A DNA stretch of 64,000 nucleotides from RUG695 sp050943135 (lineage in GTDB: Bacteria; Planctomycetota; Planctomycetia; Pirellulales; Thermoguttaceae): assembly GCA_050943135.1 (NCBI GenBank), contig JBMNOP010000001.1:62001-126000 (forward strand). Reading direction: 5' to 3'. The notes under the pieces are model-generated. The model did no database searches. It saw only the letters and a program-made list of their open reading frames with translations, and had not been told where the DNA came from. Below, piece by piece: positions 1 through 9,209 of the stretch (position 1 is its first letter; every line of letters starts with the position of its first letter). The position numbers were made by a program, and so were the translations under genes.

Positions 1-1050
1 AAGGTCAATCAAAAGGTTTTGGAAGAACAAGCCGAATCATTTAGCGAAAAACTGAAAGGGAAAGGTTTCGAAACCCGCGACGATTTTGAAAACGCGCGGC
101 TCGCCGAGACAGAGCGGGAAAAACTCCGTGCCGAACAAGCAGAACTTGAGGCGGAATCCCAAAGGCTCAAAACCGAAAAAGATGTTAATCGGAAGGCTCT
201 TGAAGAGAAACAGGCCGAAAAGAGAACCGAAAAATCCGCCGACGAACTTCTCAAGGACCTGAGCGCGGTCGAAGAGGAAATGAAGAAGAACGAGGATCGG
301 ATAATCGAGGAGTTCGGTCGTGCCACGGCCGACAAGACGAGCCGCAAGAAGCGCGCCGAACTGCTACAGAAAAGAGAAGCCGCCAACGAGGAGTATCGGC
401 AATGGGATAAGCTATGGACGGTATTGGGGCGCAAAACGGGGGCTCTTTCCGATTTTGTGCATACATTGACCTTTGACCGGGTGATCAACTTTGCCAATCG
501 GCGACTCAAAAATATGGCGCCGCGTTACGAGCTGCTACGACGTGTCGATTCCGAGTCGAAGCTCGGTGGCAGAAAATCGAAACAAAACAACACGATACCG
601 AAAGACGATGTCACGACATTGAACGAATCGACAACGGAACCGAAACTCGACTTGGACGTTATCGACCACGAACAGGGAGGGGAAGTGCGCGTGGTCGAGA
701 ATCTCTCGGGCGGGGAACGCTTTTTGGTCAGTCTTGCGCTGGCACTGGGAATTTCGGACCTTGCCGCGAGAAATGTACGGATCGATTCGCTTTTCTTGGA
801 CGAGGGGTTCGGCACGCTTGACGAAAACTCGCTTGACAATGCGATCAGCGCACTTGAACAACTCCAACAGGGCGGGAAGATGATCGGCATTGTCACCCAT
901 GTAGAAAAGTTGAGTGGGGAAGAGAGCAGGATTCAAACCCAAATTCAGGTTGAGCCGGTCGGCGGCGGTCGGAGTACGCTCAGCGGCCCCGGCATCACAC
1001 GGGGGAGAGAACCGGAAGACACTTCCAATCCGAGCGGACGGAAGAAGTGA
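1..1050 (+). CDS. sbcC: Exonuclease SbcC, C-terminal part (5' end outside window)
   Basis: The frame is open to the left edge, so only the last 350 codons are present. SbcC is the SMC/Rad50-type ATPase of the SbcCD nuclease, which opens hairpins and processes double-strand ends. Visible features are a charged Glu/Lys-rich coiled coil over the first ~130 residues, the ABC signature LSGGERFLVSLALALG (~residues 236-251) and Walker B LFLDEGFGTLD (~265-275) followed by a D-loop and a switch His (IVTH). After the ATPase there is a ~45-residue Gly/Arg/Ser-rich tail that is not typical of the family core. The Walker A half and any sbcD lie upstream of the window. Identification rests on the signature/Walker B pair together with the coiled coil. 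Confidence 0.92.
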   Translation, partial: KVNQKVLEEQAESFSEKLKGKGFETRDDFENARLAETEREKLRAEQAELEAESQRLKTEKDVNRKALEEKQAEKRTEKSADELLKDLSAVEEEMKKNEDRIIEEFGRATADKTSRKKRAELLQKREAANEEYRQWDKLWTVLGRKTGALSDFVHTLTFDRVINFANRRLKNMAPRYELLRRVDSESKLGGRKSKQNNTIPKDDVTTLNESTTEPKLDLDVIDHEQGGEVRVVENLSGGERFLVSLALALGISDLAARNVRIDSLFLDEGFGTLDENSLDNAISALEQLQQGGKMIGIVTHVEKLSGEESRIQTQIQVEPVGGGRSTLSGPGITRGREPEDTSNPSGRKK

Positions 1051-1145
1051 CCTTGTCTTGCGTTCACGGTGCGACGAGTCCTGTCGCAACGTCTTCTTTC
1101 TGTTCCCGTGTCGATGGCGTACCCCGGGAGATCCCGTCGGTCGCG

Positions 1146-2015
1146 TCATCCGGTCAGGGTCATCCCGACGGTCCCCACAATAAGGAGCGCAAGCCCGAAA
1201 ACGCCTTTGCGGGTCAGTCGTTCCTGAAAAACAATCCAAGAAAAGAGGACGGTTACGAGTACACTGAGCCGGTCGATCGGAATCACGACACTGACCGATC
1301 CTTTTTGTATTGCGAAAAAGTAGCAGAGCCACGATATTCCGGTCGAGACCCCCGAAAGGAGAAGAAAAAGAATCTCGTTGCGCGGGACCGTTTTCAGTAG
1401 TGGGAGTTTTCCTTTCGCGCCAACGATTCCCCAGGCCGCGGCAAAAATCACAATCGTTCTCACCGCCGTCCCGAGATTCGAGTCGACTCCTTCGAGACCG
1501 ATCTTTGCCAGCAGGGAAGTCGCTGCCGCGAAAACGGCCGAAAGGAACGCGTAAAGGAGCCAACCCCGTCTCTCTTCTTTGACGATGCCCGATTTTTCCT
1601 TCTCGATCATCAGGAAAATCCCTGCGCCGATCAGCGATGTACAGAAAAGTTTCATCGGCAGATGTGTCGTCTCCCGAAAAAAGAGAATCCCGGCGAGAAC
1701 CGCGAGAATGATTCCCGACTTATCGACCACCACAACTTTATTGACTTCGCCGAGCGAAAGAGCCTTAAAGTAACAGAGCCACGACGCGCAGGTCGCCAGT
1801 CCCGAAAGGAGAAGAAAGAGGAGTGTTTTGCCGCCGAGTACGCCGAGTCCGTTTGAGGAACCGGCAGCGAAGGTCACTGCCCATGCGAAGAGAAGAACAA
1901 CGACGGTTCGCACCGCCGTCGCGATGTCGGAATCACATTTTCGAACCCCCTGTTTTGCCAGGATTGCCGTGATTCCCCCAAAAAAAGCCGATCCGCATGC
2001 CGCCGCAATCCACAT
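1146..2015 (-). CDS. EamA/DMT-family membrane transporter
   Basis: A 289-residue, strongly hydrophobic protein with about ten predicted membrane segments arranged as two repeats. Each half has the same GWxLYA..SAVFA / WLCYFKAL type motifs (SWLCYF occurs in both halves), which is the two-EamA-domain layout of drug/metabolite transporters. Its substrate cannot be told from sequence. It starts with MWIAAACGSAFFGG, and upstream bases show no good ribosome site, as for many genes here. It is convergent with sbcC, with a ~95 bp gap. Orientation and gene extent are clear; function beyond small-molecule export or import is open. Confidence 0.85.
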   Translation of the reverse strand: MWIAAACGSAFFGGITAILAKQGVRKCDSDIATAVRTVVVLLFAWAVTFAAGSSNGLGVLGGKTLLFLLLSGLATCASWLCYFKALSLGEVNKVVVVDKSGIILAVLAGILFFRETTHLPMKLFCTSLIGAGIFLMIEKEKSGIVKEERRGWLLYAFLSAVFAAATSLLAKIGLEGVDSNLGTAVRTIVIFAAAWGIVGAKGKLPLLKTVPRNEILFLLLSGVSTGISWLCYFFAIQKGSVSVVIPIDRLSVLVTVLFSWIVFQERLTRKGVFGLALLIVGTVGMTLTG

Positions 2016-2422
2016 GGTACCGATGATTTCCGCTCATTACGTCGAGAGGATCTTTTCCCGACAACGGTAAACTCCGAGGATTGCCCACGGAAGCGGTCCC
2101 TCCCCAGCGGTTTTTCCGGTAACCGCTCCTCGAAACAAGACGGATCATAACTCCGAGACGGAAGTTTTCAAGGGGGGATTTTCTGCCTGGTCCCTTCGAT
2201 CTTTGTCTTCACGTTTTCGATACGGGTTCGAAGCTTCCTCTCGTCAAATTACGGTTGAGTTGTTCTCGCGTGTTCGGATACAATACGTTATAATGTTAAG
2301 TGGCGTCATTCAGGGGAATGTGCGCTTTTGTTTGCCCGTCCACCCCTTTCGTCACCTTTTTTCTTTCGGATCGCAACTGCCGAGCGCGCTTCGTAAGAAA
2401 ATAAGCTCTCCGGGTTTCATCT
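2016..2422. other. Intergenic region between divergent genes
   Basis: About 400 bases between the minus-strand EamA gene and the plus-strand repeat protein. It holds a TATAAT hexamer at 2289-2294 that could serve the downstream gene, but no convincing -35 lies at the usual spacing. No coding potential, tRNA or strong hairpin was seen. Confidence 0.4.
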
Positions 2423-4069
2423 TTGGCCGAACTCCCTCCACCCCACTCCGATTTTGATCCCCCCCCTTTTTTTTCACCGGAGGAAAACGGGGACGAACGG
2501 GACTACGTTCTTACACGGGAAGACGCCGCTTATCTCGATCAGGTCGCGGAATCCGACCCGCTTTTTTCCGAATCCGACCCGATTCCCCTTTCGAAAAAGG
2601 TGATGTCGGGATTGGTCAGCGGTGTGGTCAACATCACGATCCTCATTCTCCTGGCGCTCGTTTTTTTTCAGGGGAAGGTCAAGCCGATTAAGGTCGACGC
2701 CGTATTCAGCGATCGCGAAGGAGATCAGCTTGATACCGAGACGCTCGACGAGGGGAACCTCGCCCCCAACCCCGCCGACGATTACCGGCTGACCGTCCCC
2801 GATGTCGGCGAATTGAGCGACATTGTCGCACCGGAGCGGCTCGGGAGCGATACCGACCATGAGTCGCTTTGGCATGCTTCCGAAGCTTCGCATACCGATA
2901 TCACTTCCCTCTTCGATGGGCGGACCGACCCGGGGACCAAGAACGATCTCCTCGCGAAATACGGTGGAAACAAACAGACAGTCGACGCGGTCGGTCGAGG
3001 GCTTCTCTGGTTGAAAAAGCAGCAACGGGCCGACGGTTCCTGGAGTCTGCAGCAGCCGTATCGCAACGGGGCTATGGCCGAGAATCCGACCGCGGCTACC
3101 GGACTTGCACTCCTGGCATTTCAGGGAGACGGCAACACACGCTATAACGGGGAATATCTTCATCAGGTTCGCAAAGCCTGGAAATGGCTCTTAAAACAAC
3201 AGTCGGCGGACGGGTGTTTCTTTCGGGAAGGGGTTTCGACCGGACGTTTCTATACGCAGGCGGTCTGCACAATCGCGATCGCGGAACTGGTCGGTATGGA
3301 AAAGAGGGTGGGGAAAGGGAAAGACCTGTTGGACATCGCGCAGAAGGCGGTCGATTACCTGGTCGAACGCCAGAATGACCGGTTGGGAGGTTGGCGTTAC
3401 GACGTCGAACAACACGAGACATGGGTTATGGTTCGACAAAAAGAGCGCAAGCTTGTGGTGAAAGAGATGGCGATCGAAAGTGATCTTTCGGTAACGGGAT
3501 GGTGTCTTATGGCGCTGATCTCGGCACGGGCCGCCGGACTTTATGTGCCGGACGAAACACTCGAGAAGGTCAGCGGATTCCTCGATCGTGTCGCGGTCGA
3601 GGGTGGCTCGTCTTACTTTTACGCGTTAAACGAACGGGCACAGCGCCCTTCGATGACCGCGACAGGACTCCTCTGTCGGGAATATCTCGGTTGGGACAGG
3701 TCCGATCCGCTCCTGCTTAAGGGGGCTGCGACCCTGGTGCGGAAAGAAAACCTGGTCCGGTATCCCACCGTCGGCCGGGAAGAAGATGGTTCGGAATCAC
3801 GACAGCGAACAAACGTTTACGGCTGGTATTCCGCCTCGATGATGCTCAAACACCTTGGAGCGAACCACGAGTACTGGCGCGCCTGGAATAAAGCGCTTTG
3901 TCGCGAGATGCCCGCGCATCAGGAACCCGAAAACAGTCCAGAGGCCGGTAGCTGGGACCCTACTGCCGATGACTATTGTTTCGGCGGGGGGAGACTCTAC
4001 GTTACCTGTCTTTCGATATGTTGCATGGAGGTCTATTACAGACATTTGGCCCTTTACGAAAATCGGTAA
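2423..4069 (+). CDS. Membrane-anchored squalene-cyclase/prenyltransferase-repeat protein
   Basis: 548 residues. The N-terminal ~60 residues are acidic and Pro-rich, one membrane segment lies at ~63-83 (SGVVNITILILLALVFF), then a linker and an alpha/alpha-toroid domain from ~170 to the end. Repeats of the type LLWLKKQQRADGSWSL, WLLKQQSADGCF and VDYLVERQNDRLGGWRYD are the squalene oxidase/prenyltransferase repeat. The DxDD protonation motif of true hopene cyclases is not seen, so this is more likely a non-cyclase repeat protein of the kind common in planctomycetes than a hopene synthase. The start used is TTG, because no ATG occurs before residue ~62, which would delete part of the anchor; the start is therefore uncertain. 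Confidence 0.75.
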   Translation: MAELPPPHSDFDPPPFFSPEENGDERDYVLTREDAAYLDQVAESDPLFSESDPIPLSKKVMSGLVSGVVNITILILLALVFFQGKVKPIKVDAVFSDREGDQLDTETLDEGNLAPNPADDYRLTVPDVGELSDIVAPERLGSDTDHESLWHASEASHTDITSLFDGRTDPGTKNDLLAKYGGNKQTVDAVGRGLLWLKKQQRADGSWSLQQPYRNGAMAENPTAATGLALLAFQGDGNTRYNGEYLHQVRKAWKWLLKQQSADGCFFREGVSTGRFYTQAVCTIAIAELVGMEKRVGKGKDLLDIAQKAVDYLVERQNDRLGGWRYDVEQHETWVMVRQKERKLVVKEMAIESDLSVTGWCLMALISARAAGLYVPDETLEKVSGFLDRVAVEGGSSYFYALNERAQRPSMTATGLLCREYLGWDRSDPLLLKGAATLVRKENLVRYPTVGREEDGSESRQRTNVYGWYSASMMLKHLGANHEYWRAWNKALCREMPAHQEPENSPEAGSWDPTADDYCFGGGRLYVTCLSICCMEVYYRHLALYENR

Positions 4070-4169
4070 GAGAGGTCGGTAAGAAGTGTGAATGAAGAGT
4101 TTCAATCGGTGTTCTTTCATCGGCACGGCGACATTCGGTTCGGCGGGTACCCTTTCGGCTGACGGATTG

Positions 4170-4665
4170 GAAAGAATCAGGGTCCTCGGCATGAACGGCA
4201 GTCCCCGTCCCGACAAGACGACCACGAATGTGCCTCGCACCCGCCGCGACCGAAAAGTCGGAGGATTTTTCCGATTTGGATGTGAAACTCGCCAAGCTCG
4301 AAGCGCGGGCCGTTCTCTTCGGAACACCGGTTCATAAAGGAATCCTGAGTGTACCGACAAGAGCCTTCTTCGATCAGGTCACCTACGGCGTTCTCTCGGG
4401 AAAAGTCGATGGTACATCCGGCAGTCGGCGTGGCACGTGACGGCAGGCGGGAAGTGGCAGAGCGGGCAATCGACCCCTTTATGCTCCACGAGAGGCTGAT
4501 CCGCACCGGAACGAGACGCACAGGCTGCGGCGCGTTCTTGTGGAACCACAACGACTCGATTGCGGCCGACGAAACCGGGACCGGACTTGTCGAATCTCTC
4601 GGAATCCGAGCTGCGAAACCGGCACTTATCGTTCCGGCCGACATTTTCGAACAAGGTTTGAATCG
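4170..4665 (+). pseudogene. Decayed flavodoxin-like NAD(P)H-dependent oxidoreductase
   Basis: Three overlapping short frames together read like one FMN-reductase/flavodoxin-fold protein. The first carries the FMN-binding start IRVLGMNGSPRPDKTTTN (from ~4170), a second carries ARAVLFGTPVHKGILSVPTRAFFDQ (from ~4300), and a third carries VARDGRREVAERAIDPFML and GAFLWNHNDSIAADETG, ending near GLVESLG (~4430-4620). Homologous pieces in the right order but in different frames point to at least two frameshifts and loss of the central part. No single intact frame covers it. This identification is by motif recall, not by database comparison. Confidence 0.6.
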
Positions 4666-4713
4666 GCCGAGGCAAGTGAGTTTCCCTCGCGGGCGCTCTT
4701 TGGCGTCGGCTAC

Positions 4714-4741
4714 TTGACATTTGGGCCATCGATTTTAAAAT
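4714..4741 (+). promoter_or_regulatory. Sigma-70-like promoter of tRNA-Ser
   Basis: TTGACA (4714-4719), a 16-bp spacer and TAAAAT (4736-4741) end 9 bp before the tRNA. The consensus -35 and the position support it. Confidence 0.65.
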
Positions 4742-4750
4742 ATCGGGGAT

Positions 4751-4838
4751 GGATGGGTGCCCGAGAGGTTGAAGGGGCCGGTCTTGAAAACCGGTGACGG
4801 TTAATCCCCGTCCGTGGGTTCGAATCCCACCTCATCCG
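4751..4838 (+). tRNA. tRNA-Ser (anticodon UGA)
   Basis: 88 nt. Acceptor GGATGGG pairs with CTCATCC (one G-U), the anticodon stem CCGGT/ACCGG encloses loop CTTGAAA with anticodon TGA, the long variable arm expected for class II tRNA-Ser is present, and the T loop is GGTTCGAATCC. Discriminator G. CCA is not encoded. Confidence 0.95.
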
Positions 4839-4960
4839 TTATGTTTTTCTCCTTTGCCGTAAGGCCCGAAGCACGAATTTCCCGCAGTCGGGCGGCCGAG
4901 ATGTTAGAAGATGGCGTTTTGATCGGTTGATGCGGGCTTAATTCCGACATATTAGCCATA

Positions 4961-5974
4961 ATGTTACGACGCGATTTTCTTCGTCTTGTTGGGGTAGCGG
5001 GGTTTTCGGCCGTAGCGCGGTTACCGAATTCCGTTTTTGGTGAAACCGATTTTTTCCGTCCCGTCTACTCCGTTGCAAAGTCTCGGGTTTCCTGGACGGC
5101 ATCTCATCTCACGTTGCAGGTCGGCGCGCTGGTCTACTATCCGGCCAACCCGCAGGAAGTCTGCCCGGTCATCATCTATTCGCATGGCCTGGGGGGATCG
5201 CCGGAACGCTTTGCCTATCTTGGAAACATGTGGGCCTCGCGCGGGTTTGTTTCGGTGTTTCTGCACCATCCCGAAACCGACGAGACTCAGTGGCGCGGCA
5301 AGATTCGCGTCATGTCCGAGTTGCGGGAACTGTACCGTCAGTATTGGGCGGCACGTGACCGCGCGTTGGCGGTGAGTTTCGTGATAGACCGCCTTTCGGA
5401 TCCGGGGAGCGAGTCTGCCTCGTTCGCTCCGATCATCGATCTTTCCCATCTGGGGGTTTCGGGAAACGATCTCGGCGCGTTGGCCTCTCTTCTGCTCGCC
5501 GGTCAGATCCCCCCCGACGGCGGCCCTTCGCTCAAAGATTCCCGGGTAACGGCCATCGCTCCGTTCAGCCCACCGGTATTCTGTGATGCCGCGCACGCCC
5601 CCCTGGTTTACGAAAACATCACCGTCCCCTGTATGACGGTTGCCGGAACGAACGACAACGGTGTTGTCGGTGCCACCCGGGCCTGGCAGCGTAGAATTCC
5701 GTTCGACGCGATGCTCCGTAACGACCGTTATCACGTGATCCTTAACGGCGGTGACCACCTGGTTTATAGCGGTCATCTTCGGACAAGAAAACAACTGAGC
5801 GACGCCGATTACCAAAATGCGATCCGTTCGGTGACGACCCTCTTTTGGTCGGCATACCTCAGAGGGGATCCCACGGCTCTCGACCTGCTGAATATCGGCA
5901 CCGACACGGTTTTTTCCCGGTGGGCGACTATCCAGTCGCGCCGAGCCGCTAAGATGGGGAGCACCGTTCAGTGA
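4961..5974 (+). CDS. Exported alpha/beta-hydrolase fold protein (PAF-acetylhydrolase-like)
   Basis: 337 residues. The N-terminus MLRRDFLRLVGVAGFSAVA has a hydrophobic export segment after RRDFLR, resembling a Tat signal. The body follows the chlorophyllase/PAF-acetylhydrolase pattern: VIIYSHGLGGSPERF (oxyanion region), a nucleophile elbow, VAGTNDN (acid region) and LNGGDHLVYSG (catalytic His). The elbow reads GVSGNDLGA where relatives usually have GxSxG (GHSFG), so the usual Ser is replaced by Asp unless the Ser two residues earlier is used. Its 3' end overlaps miaB by 4 bp (GTGA), so it probably heads the miaB-recQ-miaA operon. Substrate unknown. Confidence 0.78.
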   Translation: MLRRDFLRLVGVAGFSAVARLPNSVFGETDFFRPVYSVAKSRVSWTASHLTLQVGALVYYPANPQEVCPVIIYSHGLGGSPERFAYLGNMWASRGFVSVFLHHPETDETQWRGKIRVMSELRELYRQYWAARDRALAVSFVIDRLSDPGSESASFAPIIDLSHLGVSGNDLGALASLLLAGQIPPDGGPSLKDSRVTAIAPFSPPVFCDAAHAPLVYENITVPCMTVAGTNDNGVVGATRAWQRRIPFDAMLRNDRYHVILNGGDHLVYSGHLRTRKQLSDADYQNAIRSVTTLFWSAYLRGDPTALDLLNIGTDTVFSRWATIQSRRAAKMGSTVQ

Positions 5975-7338
5975 CACAGCAGTTCCATATCGTGACCACC
6001 GGCTGCCAGATGAATGTTCTCGACAGCGAACTTGCCGCCGCGCTTTTGATTTCACGCGGATATGTCAAGACAGACGATCAAAAGAAGGCAGACATCATCC
6101 TTTTTAACACATGTAGTGTCCGCGAACATGCGGAAGAGAAAATCTATAGTGCCCTCGGCCGCCTGAAGCACTGGAAATCGTACCATCCACACGGTGTGAT
6201 CGGCGTTTTCGGTTGTATGGCGCAAAAGGATCGCTGGATCATCTTCCGACGTGCGCCGTACGTCGACGTGGTGGTTGGTCCGGGGAAGCTCGATCGGCTT
6301 CCCGACCTAATCGAAGCCGCTGCCGCGGGGGAAGGACCGCAGATGGCGGTCAGTTTCGACCGGTTTCAAAAGCGGTACAATCCTCGTTCGGTGCGCGAGA
6401 CCTTTCATCAGTACGACCCGATTCGGCTTTCCGAAACGCGCCCGAAACTCTTTCAGGCGATGGTTCGGGTAATGTTTGGTTGCGATCGATTCTGTTCTTA
6501 CTGTATCGTTCCTTCGGTTCGTGGGCCGGAACAGAGCCGTCCGGCTACCGATATTATCGAAGAGATTCGTACGCTTGCCGACCAGGGGTGTGTTGAAGTC
6601 ACCCTTTTGGGGCAGTCGGTGAACCTCTACAAGTACACCGAAGGGGAAAAAACGGTCCGATTAGCCGATTTGCTCGAACGGATCGATAAAATCCCCGGAA
6701 TCCGCCGGGTTCGGTTTGTGAGTAGCTATCCGACCGGAATGACTAACGAGCTCTTGCAGGCGGTTCGCGACCTGCCGACCGCTGTTCCGTATCTGCACGT
6801 TCCCGCGCAGCACGGCGCCGACACGATTCTGAAACGAATGAACCGGCGCTATACCGCCGCGCAGTACCGCGATCTGACACATCGTATTTACGAGACGATC
6901 CCCGGTGCCGCGATCACGAGCGACTTTATCGTCGGGTTCTGCGGCGAGACCGAAGAGGAATTTGCCGAAACGATAAAACTGGTTCAAGAGACGAAGTTCA
7001 AAAACTCGTTTATCTTCAAATACAGCGAACGGACCGGTACGCGGGCGGCCGAACTCTTTGATGACGATATTCCCGACGAGGTGAAACGCCGGCGCAACAA
7101 CGAACTTTTGGCCGTACAAAACGCAATTTGTGCCGAGAAGCATCGTTCGCTGATCGGTTCGACGGTCGAGATTTTGGTTGACGGTCGAGGAAAAAAGGAT
7201 GGTCAGCTTTCGGGGCGAACCCCTTGTGACCGGATCGTTGTCTTCGACGGGGCCGACGCTTTGATCGGTTCGTTTCAGACGATGGAAATCGTCGATGCGA
7301 CACCATTTACCCTTTTCGGAAAGATCAGGCAAAGCTGA
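5971..7338 (+). CDS. miaB: tRNA-2-methylthio-N6-dimethylallyladenosine synthase
   Basis: 455 residues, full family length. Radical-SAM methylthiotransferase that converts i6A37 to ms2i6A37 in tRNAs reading UNN codons. The N-terminal UPF0004 domain has its three cluster Cys in TTGCQMN, FNTCSVREH and FGCMAQKD; the SAM-cluster motif CDRFCSYC lies at ~170-177; a C-terminal TRAM-type region follows. The GTG start overlaps the upstream stop codon as GTGA. Grouping with miaA two genes downstream joins the two successive enzymes of one tRNA-modification path in one operon. Confidence 0.96.
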   Translation: MTQQFHIVTTGCQMNVLDSELAAALLISRGYVKTDDQKKADIILFNTCSVREHAEEKIYSALGRLKHWKSYHPHGVIGVFGCMAQKDRWIIFRRAPYVDVVVGPGKLDRLPDLIEAAAAGEGPQMAVSFDRFQKRYNPRSVRETFHQYDPIRLSETRPKLFQAMVRVMFGCDRFCSYCIVPSVRGPEQSRPATDIIEEIRTLADQGCVEVTLLGQSVNLYKYTEGEKTVRLADLLERIDKIPGIRRVRFVSSYPTGMTNELLQAVRDLPTAVPYLHVPAQHGADTILKRMNRRYTAAQYRDLTHRIYETIPGAAITSDFIVGFCGETEEEFAETIKLVQETKFKNSFIFKYSERTGTRAAELFDDDIPDEVKRRRNNELLAVQNAICAEKHRSLIGSTVEILVDGRGKKDGQLSGRTPCDRIVVFDGADALIGSFQTMEIVDATPFTLFGKIRQS

Positions 7339-9209
7339 TGGCAAACGAACAAAGGAATCTTGGCCTGCATCTCCTGAAATCGGTTTTCGGGTTCGATTCT
7401 TTTCGACCCTACCAGGAAGAGATCATCAAAGCGGTCTGCCGCGGCGAAGACGTTTTAGCGGTAATGCCGACCGGCGGGGGGAAATCGCTCTGTTACCAGT
7501 TTCCCGCCGTCGTGCTCGAAGGGCTTTGTGTGGTGATCAGTCCTTTGCTTTCTCTGATGAAGGACCAGGTCGATTCGGCACGGGAGACCGGACTTCGTGC
7601 GGCAACGATTAATTCCACGACCACGACTGCCGAATACGCAGCCACCCTCGGCGCGATGCAACATAAAGAACTCGACCTGCTCTACATTTCGCCGGAACGG
7701 TTCAATAACCCCGCGTTCGTCGAAAAATTGACGCAGTTCACCGTTTCTTTCTTCGCCATTGACGAGGCCCACTGTATTTCGGAATGGGGTCATCAGTTTC
7801 GACCCGATTACTTGGAGCTCGGTCGGATCACCCGACTCTTTCCGAACCTGCCGATCGCCGCGTTTACCGCGACGGCCACCGAGCAGGTCTCAAAGGATAT
7901 CAAAAGTCGCCTGGGTCTGCGCCATCCGTTTGAGATCCGTGCCTCGTTCGACCGACCTAATCTTGACTACACCGTCCTTCGGAAAGACGATTTGAATCGG
8001 CAACTTCTCGACTTTTTCAAAACGGTTCCCGACCAGCCGGGGATCGTCTATCGCGGGACCCGCAAAAAGGTGGAAGAGACGGCACAGATGCTTAAAAAAC
8101 GCGGTGTCTCGGCACTTCCCTATCATGCGGGGATGACGAGTGACGAGCGCGCGCAGGTGCAGGAATCTTTCACGTATGACCGTGTTCAGGTGATCGTGGC
8201 AACGATCGCTTTCGGTATGGGGATCGACAAACCGAACGTTCGGTTTGTCGTTCATGGTGACTTGCCGAAAAGTATCGAAGGTTACTATCAAGAAACAGGG
8301 CGTGCCGGACGAGACGGAGCACCGGCACGCTGTTTGCTCCTTTTCGGGTATCAGGACGTGATCCTTCAAAACTCGTTCATCGAACAATACGAAGACGAGA
8401 AAACGCGGGAAGTTACACGCGAGCAGCTTAACCGAATGATCCGATACGCCGAATCGGACGAATGTCGGCGAAAAGCGATTCTTCGGTATTTCGGGGAAGT
8501 ATACGAACGGGAAAACTGCGGTGCCTGCGATTTCTGTCGCGGTGCCATCAAACGGGTCGACGCGACGATCGACGCGCAGAAAGCCCTTTCGGCAATTGAG
8601 CGGACGGGGAACCGGTTTGGGATTGGACACCTGACCGACCTGATCGTCGGTGCGAAAACCGAACGGATCCGGAAATTCGGGCACGATGCGCTTCCGACCT
8701 ACGGGGTCGGGAAGGACAAATCGAAGAAGTACTGGTATTTCCTCTTTAATGCGCTTATCTGCAAGGGCGCGGCGCGTATGCGGCCCGATTCCGAATATCC
8801 GATCCCCCAAACCACACCGTTCGGTTATCAGATTCTCAAGAGCCGGGAAATGTTCGAGCTGATCGACTTTGCAGACAAACTCGCAAAACGACGTGCTGTA
8901 AAAAAGAGTAGACGCTCCGGCAGTAAGGGGACCGGGCGGGTGCAAAGGTCTTCCGATCCCGAAATGCCCGAGCTCTTCGACGTTCTGCGTCGACGACGCA
9001 CCGAACTTGCGGCCCTGCTGCGCATACCGCCATATCGGATATTCAGCGACAATACCCTGATCGAAATGGCGGAGCGCCGTCCGATGACCCGGGAAGAACT
9101 CCTTGAAATTTCGGGAGTGGGCGAATACAAAATGAAACGGTATGGTAACGATTTCCTTGAAGTGATCGCGGAATATGTTTCCCACGCGGTACCGGAGGCC
9201 GACTCGTGA
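7338..9209 (+). CDS. recQ: ATP-dependent DNA helicase RecQ
   Basis: 623 residues. Superfamily 2 3'-5' helicase acting in recombination and fork repair. Walker A MPTGGGKSLCYQ (~46-57), the DEAH box FFAIDEAHCISEWGHQFRPDY (~136-156), motif VI QETGRAGRDG (~320-329), a RecQ zinc-binding cluster with Cys in YAESDEC and CGACDFC (~375-400), a winged-helix region, and an HRDC domain near the C-terminus (MTREELLEISGVGEYKMKRYG). The start ATG shares one base with the miaB stop codon (TGATG), so translation is probably coupled. A basic Arg/Lys/Ser stretch (KKSRRSGSKGTGR) links the winged helix to HRDC. Confidence 0.96.
   Translation: MANEQRNLGLHLLKSVFGFDSFRPYQEEIIKAVCRGEDVLAVMPTGGGKSLCYQFPAVVLEGLCVVISPLLSLMKDQVDSARETGLRAATINSTTTTAEYAATLGAMQHKELDLLYISPERFNNPAFVEKLTQFTVSFFAIDEAHCISEWGHQFRPDYLELGRITRLFPNLPIAAFTATATEQVSKDIKSRLGLRHPFEIRASFDRPNLDYTVLRKDDLNRQLLDFFKTVPDQPGIVYRGTRKKVEETAQMLKKRGVSALPYHAGMTSDERAQVQESFTYDRVQVIVATIAFGMGIDKPNVRFVVHGDLPKSIEGYYQETGRAGRDGAPARCLLLFGYQDVILQNSFIEQYEDEKTREVTREQLNRMIRYAESDECRRKAILRYFGEVYERENCGACDFCRGAIKRVDATIDAQKALSAIERTGNRFGIGHLTDLIVGAKTERIRKFGHDALPTYGVGKDKSKKYWYFLFNALICKGAARMRPDSEYPIPQTTPFGYQILKSREMFELIDFADKLAKRRAVKKSRRSGSKGTGRVQRSSDPEMPELFDVLRRRRTELAALLRIPPYRIFSDNTLIEMAERRPMTREELLEISGVGEYKMKRYGNDFLEVIAEYVSHAVPEADS

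Noticed and set aside
535..1563. 342-codon minus-strand frame over sbcC
   Set aside because: Arg/Pro-rich shadow of the GC-biased sbcC and EamA frames, with no motifs.
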